Shown here: positions 43,701 through 55,200 of the stretch, piece after piece
Numbering within the stretch: position 1 is the stretch's first letter
How the letters are laid out: each line of letters opens with the position of its first letter
NCBI GenBank assembly: GCA_033182465.1
Contig: CP137327.1
Coordinates: forward strand, 1,302,001-1,366,000
Direction of reading: 5' to 3'
DNA length: 64,000 nucleotides
Source: Sanghuangporus weigelae
Taxonomy: Eukaryota > Basidiomycota > Agaricomycetes > Hymenochaetales > Hymenochaetaceae
The notes under the pieces: generated by a model
What the model saw: only the letters and a program-made list of their open reading frames with translations
Database searches by the model: none
What the model was told of the DNA's origin: nothing
Position numbers and translations under genes: made by a program

Positions 43701-44105
43701 TCAGTCGGAATTAAATTCAATCGTGACCAGTGCGATCGACTGGCAGCCCCTAATTTGCTCTGGCCTAATCTGCCTTCTACCATGAGAGTCGCGTTGAGGC
43801 TTGCAGGGCAGAGATAATGTGTCTTTCTGCCTTTCAATTTCATGAAGACGACGCATCGCCTGATACACGAGGTCAGCTAACCGATCATCTAGATTGACCA
43901 TCTTATCTATTAGTGACAACCACGAAGTAATCAAGAAAATTCGTGTCATCCTTGCGTCTCGCGTACTCGAGATCGCAGGGTTGGAGTAAGCTCGTGCACC
44001 ATGCATGGTTGTCGTCGCCAGGCCTTGCTGTGCATCACGATCGTCGAGGGGAGCTTCTACAGTCTCAGATCCTGTTTCGACCTGTTCATATATTATGTCT
44101 ATCAT
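43701..44105 (-). CDS. Unrecognised small protein, family B copy 1 (134 aa)
   Basis: An ATG frame between family A copies 1 and 2. The C-terminal half is conserved with 47054-47344: LIDKMVNLDDRLADLVYQ, RRLHEIERQKDTL, EQIRGCQSIAL. Conservation is concentrated in the protein-coding part, which supports a gene. Predicted to be helical; no family recognised. Confidence 0.5.
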   Translation of the reverse strand: MIDIIYEQVETGSETVEAPLDDRDAQQGLATTTMHGARAYSNPAISSTRDARMTRIFLITSWLSLIDKMVNLDDRLADLVYQAMRRLHEIERQKDTLSLPCKPQRDSHGRRQIRPEQIRGCQSIALVTIEFNSD

Positions 44106-45674
44106 AACCAGCGTAGCCTTGTGCCTCCCATGTTCATAATTTTACGAAGCTATGATGGGGGGCCACAGCTCGAGGCTTCTCGTGGCCGTTCGTACTGCCA
44201 TTTATTTACGCACGTCTTGCAACTCTGTGCTGAGTAGTTTGTGGCTCCGGCTCCTTTTCGCCCCTTGTTCCCTGAGTTTACTTCTCTCTGTCTTGGAATC
44301 GCAGCGAGCGAGCATATGTATCTGCATCCATCAGTCCGATCCTCTTCCATTGGACCCATCAAACTGTGTACCGAAAAATACTTCGCCCTTTCTTTCTTTA
44401 TCTCCGCATCCGCACATTAAGAAGCCTGGATTCACAAGTAACGTATTGTACAAAGTATTTACAGTATACGACGGACTGATACGAGTCAATCTTTAGTCTA
44501 GAATTTCTGTCATGTTATCCATATTCACCTTTATTTTGTTTTATTTTATTTTGACACGTAGCACGTGATCGTATTGTCTTTTCTTTTCTCGATAGTTTTG
44601 ATCGATTTGAGATGATCAAGACTGCTATCCACGTCTCAACTTGACCGCTAGCCACTATGAGCCGAAAGGGTTACTCTACTGCGTGTCATGCAATCTCGTT
44701 ATCGATGTACGATGCGATGTTGTAAATAGGTTCTCTCAACGAGTCGTCTTTACGGATATCCCGAGTGCTACGTCGGTGCACATGCGGCCGTTTCATCTCT
44801 CTCGTGCCCTCACTCTCACCAGGTGGTACTCCCATTTCCTGATGAAATCCGAGTATCTCGGCTTAGAAAGCAAGTTCTTTGTGCTGGCGCAGCACATCAA
44901 GCCACCTGAGCATGAATCATGGGCGATGTCCTTATCCCCGAACTTACTTTATCTCTGTCTCCGAATCGCAACGAACGTGCGCATGCATCTGCTTGACGAA
45001 ATGATGTGAAACGCTTGGTTTCAGTGCCTCCTCCGAGTCCCAATCTCATCACGACGAAGCCCTGATGAAGCCTCGCACATCGAGTTCTCGGCGACGATGG
45101 AACATATGCATGCACACGCTCACCCGTCGGACTTCGAGCATAATTAGCGCAGTCAGTCTCCTTCTCTCAGCATTGAGTAAGCTTTTAGCCGTACGGTGCG
45201 AGCCGATTTAGCTAACATTGTTTTACGTGGTTATCCTAATGACCCACGTTTGTTTGCTCTTATTTTGATGCGCAACACGTGATCGTGTAGTTTTTTGATT
45301 TGAGAATTTCAATTTGATCCACGGCCACGATCTCTGGTCCCACCACCTTTCAACTTCATCATTAGCCGCTACGAGCCGGAGGCACTGTTTGCCTCCATGA
45401 GCTTGCCATTGCTGCTCTTTCGCAATCGATGCACGATGCGATGTCACACATGCCTATCTCAAGGAGCCATTATTGTGATGGCATCTCTTAACTTCGGGGG
45501 CGGGATAGGAATCGATCGCTCGTCAATACTAACGCATGGCAGACCGACGGTTCTTTCATAAATGATCAATCGCATACCAAATCTACATACTTCAAATCGC
45601 ATATTGCATATCGCATATCGCACAGGTGAGTAGCAGAGCGTATCAATCTAACCATAAAATCACGACAACGAGAC
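44106..45674. other. Spacer of the A/B tandem unit
   Basis: No gene was found. It contains two copies of a module with CACGTGATCGT (near 44562 and 45273) followed by a segment resembling CAACTTGACCGCTAGCCACTA, which also occurs near 41980 and 48080. Confidence 0.5.
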
Positions 45675-46622
45675 TCAAGCCACTTTCTCCTTGCCTTTGT
45701 TCTGATCTAGCTTCAGGTCTGACACGATATCGGTAAGTACTTGGACTTCGCTCTCTGCAAGATCGGTCTTTTCGTTGTCAACTGTGAGCTGGATGAAGAG
45801 CTTGCAGGCATCGTAATGGCCTTCCTCGCGTAGAGTGATGGCTGCGCGAATGAAATCGCTTCCCTGTAGTATCTCCTCCTGAATGAGGACGCGGAAAAGC
45901 TGGAACGCGAGGGATACCTCCGCAATGTTGTCGAACGGGTCCTGGATACAAAGCGGCCTATCAGATGTCGGTTTGGTGAGGTTGATGATACTTACGCGCG
46001 CGAAGTTATCAATGCACATCGTAAAGAATACGTTGCGTACTTCCTCTTTGTCGATTTTCTTTTGCTCGATGCGTTTGAGAAGCATATCGACTGTCTGGAG
46101 GGCTTCGGCCCTGGCAGAACGCCCATATTCTCGGACGTGTCTTGCAGCCATGCTGATGGGGCTGACGTCCGTGGTGTCCTGTTTATGAAATGGAGATGCC
46201 TGGGCATCCCCTTTGTAGTTGTTAAGACATTCCAGGATAGACGGGTATCTGTCCGGGATTGCACGTTGTAGGTTCCGTCCGCGCAGAAAAACACTGCCGC
46301 GACGAGGTAAGCCTCGCGTAGGGCTTGGAGAGGCGGGTGTACGACTTCTCGGTGGAGCCGATGAAGCATGACTGCACCTGGGTGACACTGCATCCTTCCG
46401 ATGATCCTTTGGGAGGTTGAAGGACACGGTCGCTGGTCTGCTCCACATGGTTTCACCAGGATCGCTGTGCCCCGCAGGAGCGACTTCTTTCGGGAGGTGA
46501 CTACTGCGCATCGGGCTTGAGGCCCTCGAATCCCTTGACTTCTCCCTGAAGGGAGATGGCAACTCGCCCGCATTGTCACGCTGACGGGGCTCGTAAGCAA
46601 TCGGAGGATTGAATTTACCCAT
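45675..46622 (-). CDS. Unrecognised tandem family A, copy 2 (297 aa)
   Basis: Exons 46622-45996 and 45941-45675 have exactly the same lengths as copy 1, with a 54-nt intron (branch CTGAT retained). Protein begins MGKFNPPIAYEP and keeps the helical second half (ARHVREYGRSARAEALQTV, MLLKRIEQKKIDKEEV). The frame extends upstream of this ATG to a start at 46715, but the shorter start is conserved in all three copies and is preferred. Intact and close to copy 1. Confidence 0.8.
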   Translation of the reverse strand: MGKFNPPIAYEPRQRDNAGELPSPFREKSRDSRASSPMRSSHLPKEVAPAGHSDPGETMWSRPATVSFNLPKDHRKDAVSPRCSHASSAPPRSRTPASPSPTRGLPRRGSVFLRGRNLQRAIPDRYPSILECLNNYKGDAQASPFHKQDTTDVSPISMAARHVREYGRSARAEALQTVDMLLKRIEQKKIDKEEVRNVFFTMCIDNFARVSIINLTKPTSDRPLCIQDPFDNIAEVSLAFQLFRVLIQEEILQGSDFIRAAITLREEGHYDACKLFIQLTVDNEKTDLAESEVQVLTDIVSDLKLDQNKGKEKVA

Positions 46623-46810
46623 TGCACGACCTGTAAAATCACGAAGGCGACGTTGAAAGGATAGGAGAGTCAGACTACACCGACAGAGTCGTTCAGAGAC
46701 GCAAAGGCAACTCACTCTTTCGATATATGTGAATATGACTGGATGTGCGAGTGGGATGATAGTAGTTGAGAGGCGAGTAGCTTCGTGAGGTGGGGGCCTC
46801 CAGAGCCTCT

Positions 46811-46820
46811 TTATATACCC
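46811..46820 (-). promoter_or_regulatory. TATA box of family A copy 2
   Basis: GGGTATATAA on the minus strand, about 190 nt before the ATG, conserved with copies 1 and 3. Confidence 0.75.
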
Positions 46821-47053
46821 TTCTCGTGCGTGAAGCGTGACCGTGCGCCACTGCCAGTGCGGTGACTCACCTGTGCAGATCCCATAGCACCTTCAAATGC
46901 TGCACTTCACTTCTTTTCATTTGTATCTATTCTGAACTTCTAGATCGGCCGGCCTTTTTTCCGCGGACACAGTATGTTTCTACTTCTCAGGCGCGTGCCC
47001 GTGACACGTCGAGATGTTTACACAATATGTCCTGACTTGTAATGCAAGATGGA

Positions 47054-47341
47054 TCAGTCGAAGTTGAATATAACTGTGGCCAGTGCGATTGACTGGCAGC
47101 CCCTAATCTGTTCTGCCATAACCTGCCTTCTACCGCGCTGCTGAGGCTTGCAGTGCAGAAATAATGTTTCTTTCTGCCTTTCAATTTCATGGAGATGACG
47201 CATCACCTGATGCACGAGGTCAGCTAACCGAGCATCTAGATTGATCATCTTATCTATAAGTAACAATCGCGAAGTAAGTAAGGAGTTCGTGACATCCTTG
47301 CGCCGTGCATATTCTGGCAAAATTGAAGCGAGTTCGTGCAT
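47054..47341 (-). CDS. Family B copy 2, probably shortened
   Basis: The frame from ATG 47341 matches the last two thirds of family B copy 1 (LIDKMINLDARLADLVHQ, RHLHEIERQKETL, EQIRGCQSIAL). The region corresponding to the first 40 residues of copy 1 contains a TAG in the equivalent frame, so either translation starts at this ATG or the copy is dying. Confidence 0.4.
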   Translation of the reverse strand: MHELASILPEYARRKDVTNSLLTSRLLLIDKMINLDARLADLVHQVMRHLHEIERQKETLFLHCKPQQRGRRQVMAEQIRGCQSIALATVIFNFD

Positions 47342-47344
47342 CAC

Positions 47345-48424
47345 GCACGGTTGTCACTGCCTGGCCTTGCTGTGCATCACGATCGTCGACGAGGGATTTC
47401 TACAGCCTCAGATCCTGATTTCGACTCACTGATATCATTATGTTTGTAGTAATCAGCGTAGCCTTGTGCCTTCTATATCGTGAAGTTGCGGTGGAGAGCC
47501 GCAGCTTGGGAATGGGTCTGAGGCTTCTCGTGGCCATTCGCACTGCCATCCACAGACGCTTTCTAATCCTGTGTTGAGTTGAAAGGCATGCTGCTCATCT
47601 TGCATTTTATGCCTGCGAATTTCAATTGCCTCCGTCTCCGACCCGCGGTTAGTTTGCGCTTGTACAGTATCAACATGCTTTTCCATTCTGCGTTTAAGTG
47701 TGTCACTGAAAATACTAGTACTTCGCTTTTTTTTTTGTCTCCTCATCTGCACGATGAGAAGCTCAGATTGACTTCGATAGGCCTTATGAAGCCTCTCATA
47801 CATCAAGTTCCCGCCGACGGTAAAAATGAATCATATACTTACTATACTGTATATAAGCATCTTGTAGGACTCAGAGCATTACTCCCTGTCACTCTCCGAC
47901 TTCTATCAGATAAGCGTGAGCTATGAGTGCTGATACGAGCCTCAAAAATTTGGCACGTCTTTAATTTTAAGTTAGAAAGGAGCGAATTGCGTTGTTTACT
48001 CTTATTTGGTGAAAATCACGTGATTGTGCACCCGTTTCAACTTTTTTGTGTTGCGTGATGTATACTCTACATACACGACAAACCTCATGCCTCAACTTGA
48101 CCACCAGCCACCACGAGCTGAAAGGGTTACTCTGTTGCATGACATTCAATCTAGCTCTCTCGCTGTTGGTGTTCGATGCGATATTGTGCTAGATTCTCAA
48201 TCAGCCGTCATTATGACATCTCTCTGACCTTAGTGGCGAGATAGAGATTCTTTGGAGGACCGATCACAACTTAAAACCAGCACCCGGCAAGACAGCAGAC
48301 CTCTTTCAGATATAATCGATCGCATACCGAACCTACATGCGTTGAATCATATCATATATCGCATATTACATGGGTGAGTAGCCAAAAGCGTGTCTACATA
48401 ACAACAAAATCATAATGACGAATT
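47345..48424. other. Spacer between family B copy 2 and family A copy 3
   Basis: No gene was found. A long T-run lies near 47735, and the repeated CACGTGAT module appears near 48012. Confidence 0.5.
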
Positions 48425-49394
48425 TCAGGCCGCTTTCTGCTTTCCTTTATTCTGATCTGTATTCAGGTCCGACATGATATCGGTGAGTATCGCGATTTCG
48501 TCTTCAGCAAGTTTGATCTTGCTATGATCGAGTGCAAGCTGGATAAGAAGCCTGCAACCATCGTAATGGCTTTCCTCGCACAAAGTAATAGCTGCGCGAA
48601 TGAAGTCGCTCCGTTGCATTATCTCCTCCTGAATGAGGACACTGAGGAGCTCGAACGCGAAGGATATCTCCATGTTGTTGTCAAATGGGTCCTGCATACA
48701 AAGCTACCTATCAGATGATTGTACCGTCGAGATTGATGATGCTTACCCGTGCGAATATATCAACGCACAGCCAGAAGAAGACATTGACTTCCTCTTTATT
48801 GACTTTCTGTTGGTCGATGAGCTTGAGAAGTATACCGACGGTCTGGAGGGCTTTGGCCCTGGCAGGACGCCCACATTCTTGGATCTGTCTGACGGCCGCG
48901 CTGATGGGACTGTCACTCGTGGTGTTTCCTTTGTAAAGTTGGGATGCCTGAGCATTCCCTAAGTGGGCTTTTAGACATTCCAGGATAGGTGGGTACCCGT
49001 CCTGGACTGCATGTCGTGAGGCTCTTCCTCGCAGATGAGCAATGATGGAGCGGATGGAGCGGGTGGAGCTCTGAACCGCAGGCGTATACACTCCAGGTGG
49101 AGTCGACGGAGGACGACTACACACACGCATTGTCTCGTGTGTCTGGACTTGGTTGTCTCGATATGCTTTAGGATCGGGTGACACAGTTGCACGTCTGCTC
49201 TGTGTCGTGCTCCCGAAGTCGCTGTGATCTACAGCGACGACTTTCTTCATGGACTGGCTGTCCTGCGTCGGGCTTGTAGCCCTCGCAGCACTTGACCTCT
49301 CCCTAGCAGGAGGTGGAAATCCGTTTGTTTTATTGTGCCGGCTCATGTTGCCTGCGTAAGGTTGGTATGAGCTTGGCGGTTTGAACCTGCCCAT
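48425..49394 (-). CDS. Unrecognised tandem family A, copy 3 (304 aa), most diverged
   Basis: Exons 49394-48747 (216 codons) and 48691-48425 flank a 55-nt intron (GTAAGC..ATGCAG with CTGAT). The intron carries a frameshifting length and stop, so splicing is required; this fixes the gene model of the whole family. Protein begins MGRFKPPSSYQP; the helical half is kept (VRQIQECGRPARAKALQTV, LLKLIDQQKVNKEEV). It has a longer disordered region than the other copies. No family recognised. Confidence 0.8.
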
Positions 49395-49570
49395 TTTGTC
49401 GACTATGCTAAGAGGAGAAGGGAAAGGGTCGGGGTGAGACTCATGTTCAATCGTTAAGCACAGAAACGAAGGCACTTACTCGGGAGGCTTCTTGCGAGGG
49501 CTTCTTGAATAGAGTGATGGTGGTGGTTAGGGTATAAGGAGAGTTCTGCGGGGATTTCCAGAGCCTGGTT

Positions 49571-49580
49571 TATATACCCT
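49571..49580 (-). promoter_or_regulatory. TATA box of family A copy 3
   Basis: GGGTATATAA on the minus strand, about 177 nt before the ATG, conserved with the other two copies although the surrounding sequence has diverged. Confidence 0.7.
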
Positions 49581-50305
49581 CTGGTTCGTGCGTGACCGTG
49601 ACCGCACTTTCCCATGAGTGCGCAGCCTTATTGATACCGATAGGGAGGTATCCCTGCGTTCTTGCATGCGAGTGCCAGGCGAGGTTGCTTAGAGCACGAA
49701 CTCGCCAGGCAAGAACAACTCGTTGAATCGACTTGAATTTCCCTCCCGCACATGTTTGCCCCTGACGATCAATTTAAACGCTCGCTTATCGGTAGTCCTG
49801 ATCGGGTGACGTGGCATTCCCAGAAAATCACTTTGCCTCTATTTATGTCGAATTTCTAGTCATGAAAGAGAGACGGGGGATTATCTGATACCACTGACCG
49901 CATTTGAAAAAGGACTTTCTGGAGGCTCCATTGACACATTCCGTTAGCTTGTTTCTATGCAGCAGTATCATTGTAGGTGAAATTTTCGAGGGAGAGGCTT
50001 CTTGTGGTCGTTCACACTGCAATTCTCGTATAAGTAATTTCAACCAACAGAAGGTCTGCGGCCTCAAATTAATTATCACTCCTTCACTCAAGAGTGTGTT
50101 TACTCGTGATAATCGATCTCAAGTCTGGACTGATGCCTCACGATCGGCTTTGCGTATCAGGTGATGTTTCATTTTCATTTTTTTTTCCCTATAAAAATAA
50201 TAAATTGGAAGGCAGAACTTTAGTGCATACCTCTTTGTCGATGCCAGAGTCACAATCAGATATGTGCAGCTTCCCTCAACTTATACATCTTGCTTTGCCT
50301 TGTAA
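49581..50305. other. Intergenic region, no gene seen
   Basis: A short segment near 49995 (GAGGCTTCTTGTGGTCG) matches the spacers at 44170 and 47520, marking the edge of the third tandem unit. Nothing else was recognised. Confidence 0.45.
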
Positions 50306-51112
50306 ATGTCGTCCCTACGCAGCTCGGAAACGAATGTCTGGTGGGCTGATGAAGTGCCGTCCTTATCTGGTTTCTCTATCGTATTCTCTTTTTATCATTG
50401 TTCACGGATGTTGCTTGATATGCCGTCGCGTAAGTATCTGAGCGTGGTCTTTGTTCCAGGTCACTCGCAGCTAGGAAGTTTGGTTTGCATCTATCTGGAC
50501 TTATGCAAGGGGTTCCTTCTTATATTTCTTATGGATTTTCTATCACAGCGAGTGAGAGCAATCGAGAAGCTGGAAATTCATGTGGGCGATGTGCTTGACC
50601 AAGACAGACCGATAAGCTTGCCGACGCTTTCGATGCCTTATATTCCCATGCTTAGTATCGTGATCGAATCATTTATGGATGTTTCCACTGTCGAGAGCGT
50701 TTGCAAAAAATCCATTCCGAGTCCTTTCAACGACTATATATTCGTAAAAGTTCCAGGAAGCTCCACATGCTACGCGAATGCTCCTGAGAGCATTTTGTTC
50801 AGTAAACCGATTGCCAGAGAGCTGGATATCGAGGAGGCCCTCATTGGTAAATTAGATCTTGGGTGCATTCCACAGCGTGTCAGTTATGTTGCTCTCGGAT
50901 GCATTCATTGTGGTCCTGTATTTACGCTCGTTGATTTCGCAAACCTCAACTCGCATAATATCCATTTGGTGCACTTTGCCAGCTATGGCAGAAAACTTGA
51001 GCCTATGGTCCTAGCCGGCTGTGATTTTTTGCGGATTTTGGCCGGCATTGCCATCCAGTTCGAGTTTCTCGATTATGACAGATGCATGGACGGTCGAATC
51101 TGCCTTTATTGA
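50306..51112 (+). CDS. Divergent relative of the F-box family, F-box missing (268 aa)
   Basis: An ATG frame whose second half aligns by eye with the C-terminal part of the F-box proteins: LDLGCIPQRVSYVALG against IDLCHIPPQVEVLML, LNSHNIHLVHFAS against VSSHQIRLLRFHG, and IAIQFEFLDYDRC against DAVQFEFEGCRR. The part FLMDFLSQRVRAIEKLEI corresponds to SLLDFLSSTNVLEVLSV. No F-box is visible at its N-terminus. It may be a truncated pseudogene that happens to be open, or a gene whose first exon I cannot find. Confidence 0.5.
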   Translation: MSSLRSSETNVWWADEVPSLSGFSIVFSFYHCSRMLLDMPSRKYLSVVFVPGHSQLGSLVCIYLDLCKGFLLIFLMDFLSQRVRAIEKLEIHVGDVLDQDRPISLPTLSMPYIPMLSIVIESFMDVSTVESVCKKSIPSPFNDYIFVKVPGSSTCYANAPESILFSKPIARELDIEEALIGKLDLGCIPQRVSYVALGCIHCGPVFTLVDFANLNSHNIHLVHFASYGRKLEPMVLAGCDFLRILAGIAIQFEFLDYDRCMDGRICLY

Positions 51113-51596
51113 CTACAATGAGACGTGATTTTCTTCCGTCAAAAATGGAGATGCATTGTGCTGTCCATACATTGCCTTCATTGCACGCCGTCATCAGTTC
51201 TCATCTTTGTCGAGCTCCGTTCTTTATTTTCAGACCGATAAAGATCAACTGCCTTGCTCTCTCATTCTTATTTCTGCGTTCCATGATTTATTACTCGCAT
51301 TCGTACTACTTCTTTATCTTTCATTCCATTCCTATGCGCAACTTGTCCTCCGTGAATATAGACTTTCCTTGCGAAGACACTGGGTGGACGGCGATTGACG
51401 CTTTCGGAATACTATTGTTGTAATTAGCAATATGTTCCCACGATTTGAAATGCTACGCCAAGAAGATGTGAGCGCATATCTGTATATATATATTCATCTC
51501 AACCTGTGCGCCGACCGTTACTGCGCCTTTCCCATCCCTCTTCATTCTCCCACACGCAACATATATAAGCTCAATTGACCAGATTACACGCTCATC
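51113..51596 (+). other. Promoter region of the first PPxY gene
   Basis: ATATATAAGC at 51561-51570 is a TATA candidate only about 30 nt before the ATG. The rest has no recognisable gene. Confidence 0.45.
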
Positions 51597-52689
51597 ATGG
51601 TCATCATCCTCGACGAGAAACAAATGTTGCCCGCACCGCCTCCTTACCTGGCCTCAGAATCAGATCCTCCGCCTTTACCTCCGTTTCCTGGTACGGAATC
51701 AAGTAGTTCTGCTTTGAACCGTCCGCCAGCGACTTTCAATGCTCTGCCGCCACATGTGATTCTGCATATTGTTAACTTGACGTTGACTCCGAGAAAGGGA
51801 CGACCTGATGTGGAGTATACGCGGAAAGTGTTGTACTGGATGACGATTTGCTTGAGACTGGTAAATCGGTCTTTGTGCATCGGTGTGTATATACAGTCTG
51901 TCGTCCCTTCCGGACATCGTACTTATATGATGACATAGCTTGCATGCACGTTCTCCGCTCGACATACCTACCGGCTTACTTATCTATGATCAAGCCTCCG
52001 TACACGTCCGATCCTTTCCCACTTTTGACTCCTGGGTCCGGTACATCAGGCGTAATCATCAGCAGCTCAACGTTGGTCTCGCCTATCAACTCCGTACAGC
52101 GTGAAACGCAAGTCCTCGATATGTTCTTAGCAGCAAAAGTCCGTGAGGACGTGTGGGCGGATGATTCGGAATTACATCTCGAGGTGTGCTCATATCGCTC
52201 AGATACTCTGAACATCTACTCACTTTTATATGATAGAGAGAAGAGGCATTTCAGGATCTGTTCTCTGTCTTACAACCAAAAGCTCGATTAGAAGACTTAG
52301 TACGGACGTACGGAACGGCAGCAGGGATCATTTCCGTCAGCTCAAGTACAGGAACGACTATCATCGCCTCCGCACCCCGTCCCTCTTCCTCCCCATCCTC
52401 ATCAACATTCTCTTCTACACCTTCACCGTCATCGCCGTCCTTCCCATCACATCCATTCTCTCGATCTCGAGCAGGCGCCGGCTTGAGAGTAACGCGTCGC
52501 ATACCGTTCAGCTCTCTGACTTGCTCTTTCGGTCCGAGAAGTGCTGGGCTGGTTCTGACGAGCAAGAGCGGGAAGCGGACGATAGTTGAAGTCCCCCGTG
52601 CAAGAGACGAGAAGCTCGAGATTGCTGCGAAGAGACTTGTGAGGGGTCTCGAGGAATGGGGAAGGGATAATTATACGACGAACATTTAA
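51597..52689 (+). CDS. PPxY-containing, F-box-like protein, copy 1 (327 aa)
   Basis: Exons 51597-51882, 51939-52183 and 52237-52689, all phases consistent. The N-terminus has PAPPPYLASE, a PPxY motif of the type bound by WW domains of Nedd4/Rsp5 ubiquitin ligases. A segment LPPHVILHIVNLTL, then MTICLRLVNRSLCIG and HVLRSTYLP, resembles a degenerate F-box. Exon 3 has a conserved QPKARLEDLVRTYGTAAG, a Ser/Pro-rich stretch, and a conserved end (SAGLVLTSKSGKRTIVEVPR). A longer paralogue lies at 60.0 kb. I know of no characterised function; involvement in ubiquitin pathways is inference from motifs only. Confidence 0.8.
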
Positions 52690-53022
52690 AAACGAGTTCG
52701 GTTTGAACGATGACTGGATTGGACATTTAGTAATGCATCTTCTGAGCAATTATCTCTGCCTGATTTGTTTGTCTTACATAGTTATCATGATACATTGTTC
52801 ATACTGTACTCACGACGAATAATGCAAAACCGTCCCTGTACACAGCTATGAATTTTATTCAGATACGGGAGATTAGAAAAGAAAAAGAAAAGAAACACAT
52901 CGATGGATACGCAAAAGTACGGATATCCTGACAATGCAAGCTATAAGAAAGCGAGATGCTTGGGGCTTTCAAGATAGCTTCGATCGATGAAGTAGACGAA
53001 ATAAGTTGCCGTAATCGGTGAA
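52690..53022. other. Short convergent intergenic region
   Basis: Lies between the 3' ends of the PPxY gene and the minus-strand F-box gene. It resembles 38440-38640 in inverted orientation. Confidence 0.5.
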
Positions 53023-54535
53023 CTAGTACAAGCCATCATCGGTATCAATGAAAGCACGATGGACGTCCTTGAGATTAAAAGACCCGTTTCTGCACTTCGA
53101 ACAGTTTTGAAATTCAGACTGAACGGCATCGAGACCGGAACCAAGCAAAATGTCACGTAAATGGTATACATACTCCTGGAAGCTCGGTGAATCTCCCTCC
53201 CCATGGATGCGTATCAAACGGATCTGGTGCGAGCTGACAGTGCCCGAGCACTTGAGAGATGGGAGTACGTCCCGTTGATAGTCAAGGTCCAACATAAGGG
53301 CTTCGACCTGCGAAGGGATGTGACAAAGGTCAATGCTCGAAAATCCTAAGAGTTCCAGCTCTGTGAACGATGAGTTGCTTTGAAGAATGTCTTGAAACGG
53401 GCCACCACTGGTCGTCTGCATGCGCCAACACACGCCGTGCAACGCTAAGGTTTGAAGAGATGGGGAGAGAAGGTTCTCTGCAACGATTGAGGCAGACCTC
53501 ATCGAGCCTTCCCATGCCATAAAGTAAAGCTTGACGAGTCCAGGCAGCCGAACTGCTTTGTGATCGAACACTTCCTGCTCGGCTTCCTCGGTCGTATGCA
53601 ACACGCGAATACTTAATTCCTGTAGCGCGTTCGTGCAAGATAAGAAGTCCAATAAGTACGCCAAGGACACCTGCTCTAAATCGAGAGATAGCTTCGACAC
53701 GCTTTTTGCCAACGAGCTGTGTGGAAGGAAGTCTGAGTGCAGAGTGCGAAGCAATGGCATTTCACCTGGGGATGCCGCGAACTTGGAGTATGAGAATCTT
53801 TGGATGATAGCACTTGCAGGCTCGGAAAATGCATGAGCACGGTCAATCGAGAGCTTCTCTAAACAGGAGTGTAAAGAGAAGATAGCAGCAACAGAATCTA
53901 ACTCATTGACAATGACACCCTCCCGCGGATAAATATCTGCTTTTAACGACCGAAACGCACTTCTCTCTGCTATGGCAAGTGTCTGTTTCCGGTCCCATCT
54001 GGATGAAAACCAGAACCTTCGCCAAAGGGCTGGAGACGAATTAACTATGGAACGAAATTGCTTGGACACATGCGACAAGAATATCGTTGACTCCATATCG
54101 CTAGCGGCATCGAGGAATATCCGTGAAAGAAGCTTGGTCGGAAGGCGATTGAGACCGTATTTCATAGCAGAGGAGTCGACGTGAGACTGGAAAGGCTTCA
54201 ACGCCTTTTTCGAACGGCCCATTATTTTTGTCGCAGCTGCCTGGCTGTCGCTGAAAGCACCATAATAATGATGTACAGTCGCTCGCAAGGATTGAAGAGC
54301 CTTGAAGGGATCTGGATAATCCTCGACATCGCTAATTGGACAATCATGGATATGATTATTAGAGAAAGATGGGCAACGAATACTAGAAATGTTTTCATCT
54401 TCTGGAGTGTGGATGCACAATTATCAATCGTTCGCCATAGCTCATCTGCAGCATGTCGGAACTTGGCCAGCTCGACAGTTCGTCATCCCTATCGAGGAAC
54501 CGGTTGACCGTTTTGTTATACATTGGATTTGCGCT
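53023..54535 (-). CDS. F-box protein, copy 5, with a damaged first exon
   Basis: A frame of 465 codons covers the old exon 2 without stops: F-box (LNRLPTKLLSRIFLDAA, LSHVSKQFRSIVNSSP, ALWRRF) and the leucine-rich part to TAG at 53023. The old exon 1 is recognisable up to 54519 but has lost four bases (TCGAG CTGGCC where intact copies have TCGAGCGCTCTGGCC, near 54471), and the intron donor is mutated to GAAAAC. The ancestral spliced protein cannot be made; translation from ATG at 54222 would give about 399 residues with the F-box intact. Confidence 0.65.
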
Positions 54536-54565
54536 GTGATTGAAAGTTTGATCAGAATTGATATA

Positions 54566-55200
54566 ACAAATTTGCAGTAAATAATGATATATTTACTTAT
54601 GGGAGACAATGAGAGTGAGAGTGAATGAGACATACGACTCGATGGTCGTGTTGGCAGCTTCGGCACAACCCGAGCTGTTTTGCATTGTTTGTGACGCCTG
54701 AAATTCATGCATGGAATAAATATTAATGCAAATAATTGAGAGTATATTTGGAGGGTAGTCCTCATACTGAAACCTGAACTACATACAAACAATTGACAAT
54801 CAAAGCAATAGTCGTTGAATCTCTCCGCAAGTGAGAAACGAGGGTGTCTTGTATATAGCACTGGGTTGGATGTATTTGGCTTATTTCTTCAGCTCAGTAA
54901 AAACACAGTGACATTATTGGCTTTTATCGGAGGGAGTGATTGCTTGCCACCTTGTAATCATACTTTTGGGAGATATTTGTCCTTGAAAAGCAGAACCTTG
55001 TCAAGAACGATGCATACGAAATAGCTCATGCCAGTGGTCAAAGATACATTATACAAGACCAAAGACCCGGTATCAACAGAAACATTGAAATAACTGCCAG
55101 TACAGCAGAATGGACAGTCAGCGGTTGGAGATAGGGATTTTGTAAATCGATTAGCCAACGGATAAAGGAAAGGGTCAGTTATTGTCATTCAAGTTGAGAA
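54566..55200 (-). other. Upstream flank of F-box copy 5
   Basis: No gene was found. Diverged inverted relative of the flank at 25.15-25.74 kb (GAGTGATTGCTTGCCACC corresponds to the CCTCCGATAG region), marking the tandem unit. Confidence 0.5.
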
